A DNA stretch of 64,000 bases from Cellulomonas sp. NTE-D12 (GCF_027923705.1 NZ_AP026442.1:1488001-1552000); one strand, 5' to 3'; positions 52,924 to 62,060 are shown, counted from the stretch's first letter. Program-made: numbers and translations. Notes: generated from the letters alone by a model not told the origin.

Positions 52924-53937
52924 TCAGCGACCGGCGGTGCGGGCGAGCACCGAGGCCGCCTCCTGGCGTGCCGTCATGGGCTCCGCCAGGTGCTCGAGGC
53001 CGGCCGGGACGGCCGCGCCGCGCCGCGCCAGGGCTTGGGCCCACAGGCGCCCCGCCCGGTACGACGAGCGCACCAGCGGGCCGGCCATCACGCCGGCGAA
53101 CCCGATCCGGCGCGCCTCGTCGGACAGCTCGACGAACTCCTCGGGCCGTACCCACCGGTCCACCGGGTGGTGCCGCACCGACGGCCGCAGGTACTGGGTG
53201 ATCGTGATCAGGTCGCACCCGGCCTCGTGCAGGGCGACCAGGGCCTCCCGCACCTCGTCCGTCGTCTCGCCCATGCCCAGGATCAGGTTGGACTTGGTGA
53301 CCAGCCCGGCCTCACGCGCCGCGGTGAGCACGGACAGCGACCGCTCGTAGCGGAAGCCGGGTCGGATCGTCTTGAAGATCCGCGGCACCGTCTCCAGGTT
53401 GTGCGCGAGCACCTGCGGGCCCGAGCCGAACACCTCGGCGAGCCGCTCGGGACGGGCGTCGAAGTCCGGGATCAGCAGCTCGACGCCGGTGCCGGGGTTG
53501 ACCGCACGGATGCGGCGCACGGTCTCGGCGTACAGCCACGCACCGCCGTCCGGCAGGTCGTCGCGGGCGACGCCCGTCACCGTGGCGTACTTCAGGCCCA
53601 TCGCCTGGACGGACTCGGCCACCCGGCGCGGCTCGTCGGCGTCGAACGGCTCCGGCCTGCCAGAGTCGATCTGGCAGAAGTCGCATCGCCGGGTGCACGT
53701 GCCCCCCCCGATGAGGAAGGTCGCCTCGCGGTCCTCCCAGCACTCGAAGATGTTGGGGCAGCCGGCCTCCTCGCACACCGTGTGGAGGCCCTCGCGGCGG
53801 ACCAGGTGCTTCAGCTCGTCGTACTGCGGGCCCATCGTCGCGCGGGTGCGGATCCACTCGGGTTTGCGCTCGATCGGCGTCTCTGCGTTCCGGGCCTCGA
53901 CCCGCAGCATCCGGCGTCCCTCGGGTGCGATCGTCAC
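52924..53937 (-). CDS. lipA: Lipoyl synthase
   Basis: This 337-residue radical-SAM enzyme inserts two sulfurs into protein-bound octanoyl groups. The auxiliary cluster ligands are Cys55, Cys60 and Cys66 (CEEAGCPNIFEC); the radical-SAM cluster is CTRRCDFC (Cys81, Cys85, Cys88). The GTG at 53937 is 7 nt after TAGTCT (53945-53950), with no ribosome site, so it is probably leaderless. Targets are the lipoyl domains of the E2 protein at 58760-60637. Confidence 0.96.
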   Translation of the reverse strand: MTIAPEGRRMLRVEARNAETPIERKPEWIRTRATMGPQYDELKHLVRREGLHTVCEEAGCPNIFECWEDREATFLIGGGTCTRRCDFCQIDSGRPEPFDADEPRRVAESVQAMGLKYATVTGVARDDLPDGGAWLYAETVRRIRAVNPGTGVELLIPDFDARPERLAEVFGSGPQVLAHNLETVPRIFKTIRPGFRYERSLSVLTAAREAGLVTKSNLILGMGETTDEVREALVALHEAGCDLITITQYLRPSVRHHPVDRWVRPEEFVELSDEARRIGFAGVMAGPLVRSSYRAGRLWAQALARRGAAVPAGLEHLAEPMTARQEAASVLARTAGR

Positions 53938-54106
53938 GAAGGTCAGACTAACGCCGGCCTCGGCCGTGCTTTCGCGCGGTCCGCGGCCCGGACCCGTCGC
54001 AGGGACCTGGGTCCCGCGCACCCCGCACCACCTCACGACACGCTGGGGAGGTTGGGCGCGGCGTCAGGGGAGGCCGAGCGGGGGGATCGCCCGGAAGGAG
54101 GCACGC

Positions 54107-54625
54107 ATGCGCGTCTTGGTGTCGGTGTCGTCGCGCCACGGCGGTACGCGGGAGATGGGCCAGGTGGTCGCCGCGGTGCTGCGCGACGCGGGCCACGACG
54201 TCGCGGAGATCGGTCCGGACGAGGTCGAGGACGTCACCGGGTACGACGCCGCGGTGCTGGGCTCTGCCGTCTACGTCGGGCGTCTCGCGCTCGGTGTGCG
54301 GGACCTCGTCGACCGGCGCGCCGGGCAGCTGCGGGAGCGACCCGTGTGGCTGTTCTGGTCCGGCCCTGTCGGAGAGCCGGCGACGGCCCCGGTGGTCCCG
54401 GACGACGTGACGGAGGTGGCCAAGGCCGTCGGCGCCCGTGGTGTGCGGATGTTCGCGGGCCGCCTCGAACGCGCCGAGCTGAACATCTCCGAGCGCGCGC
54501 TCGTCGCGCTGGTGCACGCCCAGCCGGGCGACTACCGCGACCTGGACGAGGTCCGCGACTGGGCGCTGGGCATCGACGAGGAGCTGCGGGCGCTGCGGCG
54601 GGACGACGACAACGGCGCCTTCTGA
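54107..54625 (+). CDS. Flavodoxin-domain protein (HemG/MioC-like)
   Basis: This 172-residue protein starts with a flavodoxin-like FMN loop (VLVSVSSRHGGTREMGQVVA) and has GYDAAVLGSAVYVGRL and LFWSGPVG, as in the flavodoxin_5/HemG group. It may be a redox partner or protoporphyrinogen oxidase-like. GGAAGGAGG precedes the ATG at 54107. It lies alone on the plus strand between lipA and lipB. A flavodoxin that supplies electrons to the radical-SAM LipA is an attractive but untested idea. Confidence 0.85.
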   Translation: MRVLVSVSSRHGGTREMGQVVAAVLRDAGHDVAEIGPDEVEDVTGYDAAVLGSAVYVGRLALGVRDLVDRRAGQLRERPVWLFWSGPVGEPATAPVVPDDVTEVAKAVGARGVRMFAGRLERAELNISERALVALVHAQPGDYRDLDEVRDWALGIDEELRALRRDDDNGAF

Positions 54626-54641
54626 GGCGGCGTCGACCGGT

Positions 54642-54664
54642 GGTCCGGAGCGGACCTCCGGGCC
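54642..54664. terminator. Hairpin between the flavodoxin gene and lipB
   Basis: GGTCCGGAG and CTCCGGGCC pair over 9 bp with one G-T pair around a CGGAC loop, in the convergent gap. Confidence 0.6.
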
Positions 54665-54688
54665 GAGGCGGTCGCACCAGGCGACGAT

Positions 54689-55366
54689 CTACCCCCGCGC
54701 GAGAGCCGGCGCCGCGAGGAGCGGCTCGAGCGCGGTGACGAGGTGACGGCCTACCAGGGGGGTCACCTCGTCGATCGTCACGGTGCGGCCGGCCTCGGCC
54801 GAGAGGCTGGTCACGTCGGCGTCCGCGATGCCGCACGGCACGATCCGGTCGAACTGGTGCAGGTCGCAGCAGCAGTTCAGCGCGAAGCCGTGCATCGTCA
54901 CCCCGCGGGCGACCCGGACCCCGATCGCTGCGACCTTCCGCTCGCGCCGAGCCGACGGCGTAGCGGCCGGATCGGCCGGGAACCACACGCCGCTGCGCCC
55001 CTCCACCCGCACCGCGGTGAGACCGAGGTCCGCACAGGTGCGGATGAGCGCCTCCTCCAACGCACGGACGTACGCGACCACGTCGACCGGCTCCGCCAGT
55101 CGGACGATCGGGTAGCCGGTGAGCTGACCGGGGCCGTGCCACGTGATGCGGCCGCCGCGGTCGACGTCGACCACCGGGGTCCCGTCGACCGGCCGGTCAG
55201 CCGTGGCGGTGCGCTTGCCGGCGGTGTACACCGGCTCGTGCTCGACCAGGAGGACCGTGTCCTCCTGCTCCCCGTCGGCCACGCGGGCGTGCACCTGGCG
55301 CTGCAGGTCCCACGTCGGGACGTAGGGGGAGAGGGCGCCGCCGAGGTCCAGGGGTTCGAACCGCAT
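54689..55366 (-). CDS. lipB: Octanoyl-ACP:protein octanoyltransferase
   Basis: This 225-residue LipB transfers octanoyl from ACP to lipoyl domains. It has TWHGPGQLTGYPIV, Lys144 in RKVAAIGVRV and the nucleophile Cys178 in VPCGIAD. The ATG at 55366 is 6 nt after TAGCCT (55373-55378). It is back-to-back with the Gfo/Idh gene, and both starts have leaderless-type promoters in a 60-bp gap. Confidence 0.95.
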   Translation of the reverse strand: MRFEPLDLGGALSPYVPTWDLQRQVHARVADGEQEDTVLLVEHEPVYTAGKRTATADRPVDGTPVVDVDRGGRITWHGPGQLTGYPIVRLAEPVDVVAYVRALEEALIRTCADLGLTAVRVEGRSGVWFPADPAATPSARRERKVAAIGVRVARGVTMHGFALNCCCDLHQFDRIVPCGIADADVTSLSAEAGRTVTIDEVTPLVGRHLVTALEPLLAAPALARG

Positions 55367-55426
55367 GCCGGCAGGCTAACCCGCGCCACAGGTCGGACCG
55401 TGCGCGGGTCCCCGTAGGCTGGGCGG

Positions 55427-56455
55427 ATGGAGTCCTTGCGGGTCGGTCTGGTCGGTTACGGCGGCTCAGGTCGGGGCATCCACGGGCGTCTGCTGCGGGA
55501 GCTCGGGCAGCGGGTGACGTGCGTGGTGACCCGCGGACGCGCGGAGCAGGTGCACGCCGACTGGCCGGGTGCTCGCGTGGTCCCGGACGTGGCCTCCCTC
55601 CTGCAGCACGCCGCCGAGCTCGACCTGGTCGTCGTCGCGAGCCCGACGGGCGATCACGTCAGCAGCGTCGCGCCGCTGCTGCAGGCGCGGCTGCCCGTCC
55701 TGGTGGACAAGCCGCTCGCACCGAGGGAGCACGAGGCGGCGGAGCTGGTGCGGCTGGCCAACGAGGTGGGCGGTCGGCTGACCGTCTTCCAGAACCGACG
55801 GTGGGACCCCGAGCAGCTGACGCTGCGCGCGGTGCTGGCGTCCGGAGAGCTGGGCCGCGTGCACAGGTTCGAGCGTCGGTGGGAACGGTTCCGGCCGCAG
55901 CCCCAGCACCGCTGGAAGGAGCAGGACGTCCAGGCGGGTGGTCTGCTGCTGGACCTCGGTGCGCACCTGGTGGACTCCGCGATCCAGCTGTTCGGTCCCG
56001 CGGTGTCCGTGACGGCGGAGCTCCGCACGCTGACCACGCCCGCGTTCGACGACGTCTTCCTGGCGCTCACGCACGCCCCGGACGCCGATGGGCACTCGGT
56101 CATCAGCCACCTGCAGGCCGGCAGCCTCGTCGGTGCACCTGGCCCACGTACCCGGGTGCTCGGTGACGAGGCTGCGTACCTCGTGACGCACTACGAGGGA
56201 GAGCCGACGCCGTTCGAGCTGCTCGACCTGTCCGTCGGTCGCCCCGGCTTCGAGGGCTGGCTGGTGCGCGGTGACGAGCGGACACCGGTCCCGCGGGCGC
56301 CCGGTGGTCATGCGGACCTGTACCGGGACGTGGTCCGTTGGGTGACGGACGGAGGCCCTCCGCCGGTCGACCCGTGGGACGCCGTCCGCACCGCACGGGT
56401 GCTGGATGCCGCCCTCGTGTCGGCGCGCGAGCACCGGGCCGTGCCGCTCGCCTGA
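55427..56455 (+). CDS. Gfo/Idh/MocA-family oxidoreductase
   Basis: This 342-residue NAD(P)-dependent enzyme has an N-terminal Rossmann fold (GLVGYGGSGRGIHG), the family lysine in PVLVDKPLAP, and QNRRWDPEQLTL with DLGAHLVDSAIQLFG in the C-terminal domain. Substrates of the family include sugars, inositols and biliverdin. TAGGCT at 55415-55420 is 6 nt before the ATG, so it is probably leaderless. The substrate here is unknown. Confidence 0.9.
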   Translation: MESLRVGLVGYGGSGRGIHGRLLRELGQRVTCVVTRGRAEQVHADWPGARVVPDVASLLQHAAELDLVVVASPTGDHVSSVAPLLQARLPVLVDKPLAPREHEAAELVRLANEVGGRLTVFQNRRWDPEQLTLRAVLASGELGRVHRFERRWERFRPQPQHRWKEQDVQAGGLLLDLGAHLVDSAIQLFGPAVSVTAELRTLTTPAFDDVFLALTHAPDADGHSVISHLQAGSLVGAPGPRTRVLGDEAAYLVTHYEGEPTPFELLDLSVGRPGFEGWLVRGDERTPVPRAPGGHADLYRDVVRWVTDGGPPPVDPWDAVRTARVLDAALVSAREHRAVPLA

Positions 56456-56513
56456 GGCCGAACCCTGTGGACGGACGGCTCCGTCCCGGTCGGCGCTCCG
56501 CTTTCATGTCGGC

Positions 56514-57857
56514 GTGCCGGACCTGCCCCCGATCGACGTCGACCGTGCCCTGACCACACTCGGACTGCTCGCGACGGGCGGGACGGGCACAGCCGGCGGG
56601 TGGCTGGCGCGGCGACCGGAGGACGAGTCGCCGGCGTTCGAGCTCCTGGTCCTGATGGCGGCCGTCGACGAGCGGCTGGTCGACCGCGTCGACCGGTTCG
56701 CCGAGCTCGAGCACCCGCACCTTGGCCAGGTGCGGGCCGTGACACCGATCGATCCCGGCCGTACGGGCGTGCTCGTCGACCACGTCGTCGGGGTCAGCCT
56801 CGGTGCGATCCGGCGTGCGCGCGCCCCGATGACGGACGGGGAGTGCGTGACGCTGCTCGTTCCCTTGTGCCAGGCGCTGTCGGCGCTCGGCACCGTCGGT
56901 CTGGCGCACGGTGCCGTGGAGGCGGACAACGTCGTGGTCCAGCCGGACGGTCGGCCCGTGCTCGTCGCACCGCGGCCGGGCCTGGTGGGCACCGCGCTGC
57001 CTGGGGACGACCTGCCACGGCTGCTCTCGACGGTCGTCGGCGTGATGCCCGAGGAGGACGGTGCCCTGCTCGCGGGGCCCGCGTCCGTCCCGCGGCTTCG
57101 ACCGGTACTCGACCAGCTGCTGGCCGGCGGGTGCTCGGCGGACGAGGTCGTGGCACGGTGCTTCGCCACCGCGGAGCCCGAGGCCGTGCGGCTGCCGGAC
57201 GCCGCGGCGCTGGCGGGTGCCTCCCTGGTCGCAGGGGTGCGGCGTCCGTTCCCGGTGTCGGCAGGGACGGAGCGCCGACCGTTGCCGAGCCAGTCGGGCA
57301 CCACGCGAACTGCCCGACGTCGACGGCCCGCCGCGCGGTCCGCGTGGCGCCGAGCCAGCGTCGCAGTCGCCGCCGGCGTGCTGCTGGTCGTCGCCGTCGG
57401 GATCGGCCGGCACGGCCTTGCGGACCCCCCGACGGCGGATACCTCGACGGCCCGCGAGCCCTTGCTGGACCGTAGCGACCCTGCCGGGGCGGCAGCGGAG
57501 CTGACCCGGCGCAGGGCCGACGTGCTGCGATCGGGGTCGGCCGACCGGGTTGCGGATGTCGCGGTGACGGACGGCCCGGCGGCGCGTGCCGACTCCGAGG
57601 TGATCGCATCGCTGGGTGCGGGCGGTGCCGAGGGGCTCAGCGCGCGCGTCGACTCCGCCTCGGTGACCGGGACGCCGACGCGGGACGAGGCCGACGTGTC
57701 GGTCAGCTCGGCGACGTCCGGCTACGTGGTCGTGAGTGCAGACGGACGACGGAGCACCGCCGCCGCGGCGGCACCCCGAACCGTGCTGCTCCACCTCCGG
57801 TGGACGGCCGCCGGGTGGCGGGTGTGGTCCGTCAGCCAGCCGGGAGCTGCGCCCTGA
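56514..57857 (+). CDS. Pseudokinase-like single-span membrane protein
   Basis: The GTG at 56514 gives 447 residues. Residues 40-240 look like a worn-down Ser/Thr kinase lobe: LEHPHLGQVRAV, and GLAHGAVEADNVVVQPDG where HRDxxxxN should be (His132 and Asn139 kept, catalytic Asp missing). No DFG follows. A basic stretch (268-281) precedes one helix (SVAVAAGVLLVVAVGIG, 282-298). A secreted-side domain of about 145 residues ends the protein. This resembles actinobacterial membrane kinase relatives. The start is not supported by a ribosome site. Its 3' end overlaps the convergent epimerase gene by 26 bp. Confidence 0.72.
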   Translation: MPDLPPIDVDRALTTLGLLATGGTGTAGGWLARRPEDESPAFELLVLMAAVDERLVDRVDRFAELEHPHLGQVRAVTPIDPGRTGVLVDHVVGVSLGAIRRARAPMTDGECVTLLVPLCQALSALGTVGLAHGAVEADNVVVQPDGRPVLVAPRPGLVGTALPGDDLPRLLSTVVGVMPEEDGALLAGPASVPRLRPVLDQLLAGGCSADEVVARCFATAEPEAVRLPDAAALAGASLVAGVRRPFPVSAGTERRPLPSQSGTTRTARRRRPAARSAWRRASVAVAAGVLLVVAVGIGRHGLADPPTADTSTAREPLLDRSDPAGAAAELTRRRADVLRSGSADRVADVAVTDGPAARADSEVIASLGAGGAEGLSARVDSASVTGTPTRDEADVSVSSATSGYVVVSADGRRSTAAAAAPRTVLLHLRWTAAGWRVWSVSQPGAAP

Positions 57858-58731
57858 GCCACGAGGCGGCCGTGGCGATGTCCGGGTGCTCCGGCAGGAA
57901 GCCCGACGCCGCGAGAGCCGTCGGGACAGCGCGCACCGAACCCAGGACCTCGGGGGCGAAGTCGCCGAGGACCAGCCGCAGGGCCCACGCCGGCGCGCGC
58001 ACGACCGCGGGCCGGTGCCACTCCGCCGCGAGGGCGGCCACCACGTCGCGGTTGCGTGCCGGCTCCGCGACCAGGTTGGCCGGCCCGGAGACGTCGCTGC
58101 TCAGCAGGTGGGTGATCGCCCGGACCTCGTCGAGCAGCGTGATCCAGGCCCAGAACTGCCGTCCGGAACCGAGCGGGCCGCCCAGCCCCCACCGGATGAG
58201 GGGGAGCAGCCGCTCGAGCGCCCCGCCCTTCGGGCTGAGGACGATGCCGGTCCGCAGGTGGACGACCCGCACGCCTGCGTCCGTCGCGGGCTGCGTCGCC
58301 GCCTCCCAACGTCGCACCACCTCGGCGAAGAAGGTGCTGCCGAACGGCTCGGCCTCGCTGAGCACGTCGTCACCGCGGTCGCCGTAGGCGCCGATCCCCG
58401 ATGCCTGCAGCAGGATCCGCGGCGTGTCCGGATTCGCGGCCAGCGTCGCGGAGATCAGGCCGGTGGTGCGCAGCCGCGAGCCGATCACCTGACGCTTCCG
58501 AGCCGTGGTCAGCGGTCGGCTGCCGACGTTGACGCCGGCCAGGTTCACCACCGCGTCGACGCCGCGCAGCAGCGCCGGGTCGAGACGGCCGCCGTCCGGG
58601 TCCCACGGCAGCTCGTCGGGGCCGGTGGGACGTCCGCGGACCAGGCGGAGCACCTCGTGGCCCGAGTCCACGAGGTGGGGGAGCAGGGCGCTGCCGATCA
58701 GCCCGTGCGAACCGGCGACGACGACGCGCAC
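57832..58731 (-). CDS. TIGR01777-family SDR epimerase-like protein
   Basis: This 299-residue protein has the NAD(P) motif AGSHGLIGSAL (6-16), LAGVNVGSRPLT, ASGIGAYGDRGDD and LRTGIVLSPKGGAL, the typical TIGR01777 pattern (YfcH/SulA-like). Its reaction is unknown; relatives are linked to cell division. The GTG at 58731 has AAGGAG 6 nt upstream. It follows the E2 gene by 28 bp on the same strand, as in other actinobacteria. Confidence 0.9.
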   Translation of the reverse strand: MRVVVAGSHGLIGSALLPHLVDSGHEVLRLVRGRPTGPDELPWDPDGGRLDPALLRGVDAVVNLAGVNVGSRPLTTARKRQVIGSRLRTTGLISATLAANPDTPRILLQASGIGAYGDRGDDVLSEAEPFGSTFFAEVVRRWEAATQPATDAGVRVVHLRTGIVLSPKGGALERLLPLIRWGLGGPLGSGRQFWAWITLLDEVRAITHLLSSDVSGPANLVAEPARNRDVVAALAAEWHRPAVVRAPAWALRLVLGDFAPEVLGSVRAVPTALAASGFLPEHPDIATAASWLRAQLPAG

Positions 58732-58759
58732 GCCTTGCTCCTTCCTCGTCCGTCGGTGC

Positions 58760-60637
58760 CTACAGCCCCACCTCGGACTCGAACGCGGCCTCCTCGATGC
58801 GGCGCTTGATCGCCATCAGGTAGCGCGACGCGTCCGCGCCGTCGACCAGCCGGTGGTCGTACGACAGGCACAGGTAGCACATCGAGCGGATGGCGATGAC
58901 ATCCGCGCCGTCCTCGCCTGCGACGACGACAGGGCGCTTGACGATCGCGCCGGTGCCGAGGATGGCCGACGTGCCGCCGGGGACGATCGGCGTGTCGATG
59001 ACGGCACCGCCGGAACCGGTGTTCGTCACCGTGAAGGTAGCGCCGCTCAGCTCGTCCGGGCCGACCTTGTTCGCCCGGGTGCGACCCGCGAGGTCGGCGA
59101 TCTTGCGCGCCACGCCGGCGAGGTTCAGGTCACCGGCGTCACGGATCACCGGCACGACGAGCCCACGCTCGGTGTCCACGGCGATGCCGACGTTCTCGCT
59201 GCCGTGGTAAGTGATCTGGTTGCCCTCGAGTACCCCGTTGACCTTCGGGTAGGCCTTCAGCGCCTCGACGGCGGCCAGGACGAAGAACGGCAGGAACGTC
59301 AGGTTGACGCCTTCGCGCGCCTTGAACGAGTCCCTGGCTCGTGCGCGCAGCCGGGCCACCTTGGTGACGTCGACCTCCACGACCGTGGTCAGCTGCGCCT
59401 GCGTGTGCAGCGCCTCGACCATCCGCTCGGCGATGATCTGCCGCAGCCGGCTCGCCTTCTCGGTGGTGCCGCGCAGCGGCGAGACGGCCGGGACCGTCGC
59501 CGCCGCCGCGGGGGTGGGCGCCGCTGCTGCAGCGACCGGCGCTGCGGCTGGTGCGGCGGCCTGCTCCGCGGCACGCCGCGCTGCCTCCGCACGCTCCGCC
59601 TCGGCACGGGCCGCGGCCTCCAGGACGTCCTCCTTGCGGATGCGACCTCCGACCCCGGTGCCACGCAGTGCTGCCGTGTCGACGCCCTTCTCGGCGGCGA
59701 GCTTGCGCACCAGCGGTGTCAGGTAGGCGCCGGACGCCGTCTGCTCCACCGCGGGGGCGCTGACGGCGGGAGCCGGCGCAGCCGGGACCGGTGCCGGGGT
59801 CTGCGCGGGCGCAGCACTCGGGACCGGTGCGGCACTCGGAGCGGGCGCGGCACTCGGAGCAGGTGCGGGTGCCGGGGCCGAGGGCTCGGGTGCGGCGGCG
59901 ACAGGTGCGGCTGCGGGCGCCTGCGCACCCTCGGGGCCTGCGGGGGCGGATGCAGGCGCACCCGCACCGCTGCCGATCACCGCGAGGACCGCGCCGACCT
60001 GTGCCGTCTCGTCCTCCTGGACCAGGATCTGCTGGACGGTGCCAGCGAACGGCGACGGGACCTCGGTGTCCACCTTGTCGGTGGAGATCTCCAGCAGCGG
60101 CTCGTCCACCTCGACGGAGTCGCCGACCTGCTTGAGCCACCGCGTGACGGTGCCCTCGGTGACGGACTCGCCGAGCGCCGGCAGCCGCACCTCCTGGCCC
60201 GGACCACCGGTCGACGGAGCCTCCTCGGCCGCCGGCGCCGGGGTCGGCTCGGGGTTGCCGGCAGGCGCCGACTCCTCGTGCTGCTCGGCCGGCTGCTGCG
60301 GCGGCTCCGGTGCCGTCGGCTGCTCCGCGGCGGGCTCCTCGGCCGGCGCCGGCGTGGCGCCCTGACCGGCGTCGCCGCTCGGTGCGGGGGCCGACCCGGT
60401 GCCGTCGCCGATCACGGCGAGGACGGCGCCGACCTGGGCCGTCTCGTCCTCCGGGACGAGGATCTGCTCCACGACGCCGGCGAACGGCGACGGGATCTCG
60501 GTGTCCACCTTGTCGGTGGAGATCTCGAGCAGGGGCTCGTCGACCTCGACGCGGTCGCCGACGTTCTTCAGCCAGCGGGTGACGGTGCCCTCGGTGACCG
60601 ACTCACCGAGTGCGGGAAGCTGCACGTTCTGGGACAT
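58760..60637 (-). CDS. sucB: Dihydrolipoamide acyltransferase E2 with two lipoyl domains
   Basis: This 625-residue E2 has two lipoyl domains (about 1-78 and 150-222) with Lys43 and Lys188 in TDKV. The linkers are Ala/Pro-rich, the E3-binding domain is at about 304-340 (LTPLVRKLAAEKGVD, GTGVGGRIRKEDV) and the catalytic core ends in YDHRLVDGAD (His595, Asp599). In actinobacteria this protein (SucB/DlaT) is shared by pyruvate and sometimes 2-oxoglutarate dehydrogenase. The two lipoyl domains are almost identical. It lies 27 bp after lpd. Confidence 0.93.
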   Translation of the reverse strand: MSQNVQLPALGESVTEGTVTRWLKNVGDRVEVDEPLLEISTDKVDTEIPSPFAGVVEQILVPEDETAQVGAVLAVIGDGTGSAPAPSGDAGQGATPAPAEEPAAEQPTAPEPPQQPAEQHEESAPAGNPEPTPAPAAEEAPSTGGPGQEVRLPALGESVTEGTVTRWLKQVGDSVEVDEPLLEISTDKVDTEVPSPFAGTVQQILVQEDETAQVGAVLAVIGSGAGAPASAPAGPEGAQAPAAAPVAAAPEPSAPAPAPAPSAAPAPSAAPVPSAAPAQTPAPVPAAPAPAVSAPAVEQTASGAYLTPLVRKLAAEKGVDTAALRGTGVGGRIRKEDVLEAAARAEAERAEAARRAAEQAAAPAAAPVAAAAAPTPAAAATVPAVSPLRGTTEKASRLRQIIAERMVEALHTQAQLTTVVEVDVTKVARLRARARDSFKAREGVNLTFLPFFVLAAVEALKAYPKVNGVLEGNQITYHGSENVGIAVDTERGLVVPVIRDAGDLNLAGVARKIADLAGRTRANKVGPDELSGATFTVTNTGSGGAVIDTPIVPGGTSAILGTGAIVKRPVVVAGEDGADVIAIRSMCYLCLSYDHRLVDGADASRYLMAIKRRIEEAAFESEVGL

Positions 60638-60664
60638 GACGACTCCGGTCTCCTTCGACTCTGC

Positions 60665-62044
60665 TCAGTTGTGCGCGTGCAGCGGCTTGCCGGCCAGCGC
60701 GAGGAACGCCTCGCCGATGGCCTCGTCCTGCGTCGGGTGGGCGTGCACCAGGGAGGCGACGTCCTCCGGGTAGGCCTCCCAGTTGACGATCAGCTGGGCC
60801 TCTCCGACCAGCTCACCGACGCGGGCCCCGATCATGTGGACGCCGACCACCGGGCCGTCGACCTTCCGGACCAGCTTGACGAATCCCTGGGTCCCGAGGA
60901 TCTGGCTCTTGCCGTTGCCGCCCAGGTTGTACTCGAGCGTCACGACGTTGTCGGCGCCGTAGAGCTCGCGCGCCTTCGCCTCGTTGACGCCGACGGAGGC
61001 CACCTCGGGGTTGGAGTAGGTGACGCGGGGGATGCCCGACTCGACGATCGGCGCGGGGTTGAGCCCGGCGATCTCCTCGGCGACGAAGATGCCTTGGGCG
61101 AACCCGCGGTGCGCCAGCTGCAGCCCGGGAACGATGTCGCCGACGGCGTAGATGTTCGCCACCCCGGTGTGCAGCCGCTCGTCGGTGAGGACGAAGCCGC
61201 GGTCCACCCGCACGCCCTGCTCCTCGTAGCCGAGGCCGGAGGTAGCCGGTCCACGGCCCACGGCCACCAGCAGCACCTCGGCGTCGAACGTCTTGCCGTC
61301 CTCGAGCCACACGTGAACGCCGTCGTCGTTCTGCGTCACGCCGGCGAACCGGACGCCGACGGAGAAGTTGATCCCGCGCTTGCGGAAGGCGCGCTCGAAC
61401 GCCTTGCAGACGGCCTCGTCCTCGTTGGGCACAAGGTGCGGCAGTGCCTCGATGATCGTCACGTCCGCACCGAACGACTTCCACACGCTGGCGAACTCCG
61501 AGCCGATGACGCCGCCGCCCAGGATGATCGCGCTCTTCGGGATCCAGTCGAGCTGCAGCGCCTGGTCGGAGGTGATCACCCGGCCGCCGATCTCCAGCCC
61601 CGGCAGCGAGCGGGCGTAGGAGCCCGAGGCGAGGACGATGTTCTCACCGGTGAGCGTGCGGTCGCCGACCTGGACGGTGTTCGGACCGGTCAGCGTGCCC
61701 CAGCCCTGCACCACCTCGATCTTGCGCGAGGACACCAGGCCCTGCAGGCCCTTGTACAGGCGGGAGATCACGCCGTCCTTGTACTGGTTGACCTCGCCCA
61801 TGTCGATGCGCTCGAGCGTCGCGTGCACGCCGACGTGCGCCCCGTCACGCGCCTCGTCCGCGACCTCGGCTGCGTGCAGCAGCGCCTTGGTGGGGATGCA
61901 GCCGCGGTGCAGGCACGTGCCGCCGACCTTGTCCGCCTCGACGAGCGCCACGCTCTTGCCGAGCTCCGCAGCGCGCAGGGCAGCGGCGTAGCCGCCACTC
62001 CCTGCGCCTAGGACGACGATGTCGAAAGCGTGGGTGTCGGCCAC
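60665..62044 (-). CDS. lpd: Dihydrolipoamide dehydrogenase (E3)
   Basis: This 459-residue flavoenzyme reoxidises lipoamide on E2. It has the FAD motif VVLGAGSGGYAAA, the redox disulfide GGTCLHRGCIP (Cys44, Cys49), the NAD motif LGGGVIGSEFA and the catalytic HPTQDE (His436, Glu441). GAGGAG precedes the start. It heads the lpd-E2-TIGR01777 run. An inverted repeat flanks its likely promoter. Confidence 0.96.
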   Translation of the reverse strand: MADTHAFDIVVLGAGSGGYAAALRAAELGKSVALVEADKVGGTCLHRGCIPTKALLHAAEVADEARDGAHVGVHATLERIDMGEVNQYKDGVISRLYKGLQGLVSSRKIEVVQGWGTLTGPNTVQVGDRTLTGENIVLASGSYARSLPGLEIGGRVITSDQALQLDWIPKSAIILGGGVIGSEFASVWKSFGADVTIIEALPHLVPNEDEAVCKAFERAFRKRGINFSVGVRFAGVTQNDDGVHVWLEDGKTFDAEVLLVAVGRGPATSGLGYEEQGVRVDRGFVLTDERLHTGVANIYAVGDIVPGLQLAHRGFAQGIFVAEEIAGLNPAPIVESGIPRVTYSNPEVASVGVNEAKARELYGADNVVTLEYNLGGNGKSQILGTQGFVKLVRKVDGPVVGVHMIGARVGELVGEAQLIVNWEAYPEDVASLVHAHPTQDEAIGEAFLALAGKPLHAHN

Positions 62045-62060
62045 AGGCTTGCTCCTCGGT

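Noticed and set aside
58505..62011. Forward open frame of 1168 codons over TIGR01777, E2 and lpd
   Set aside because: Antisense to three sure genes; its repeated leucine/arginine blocks mirror the E2 linkers.
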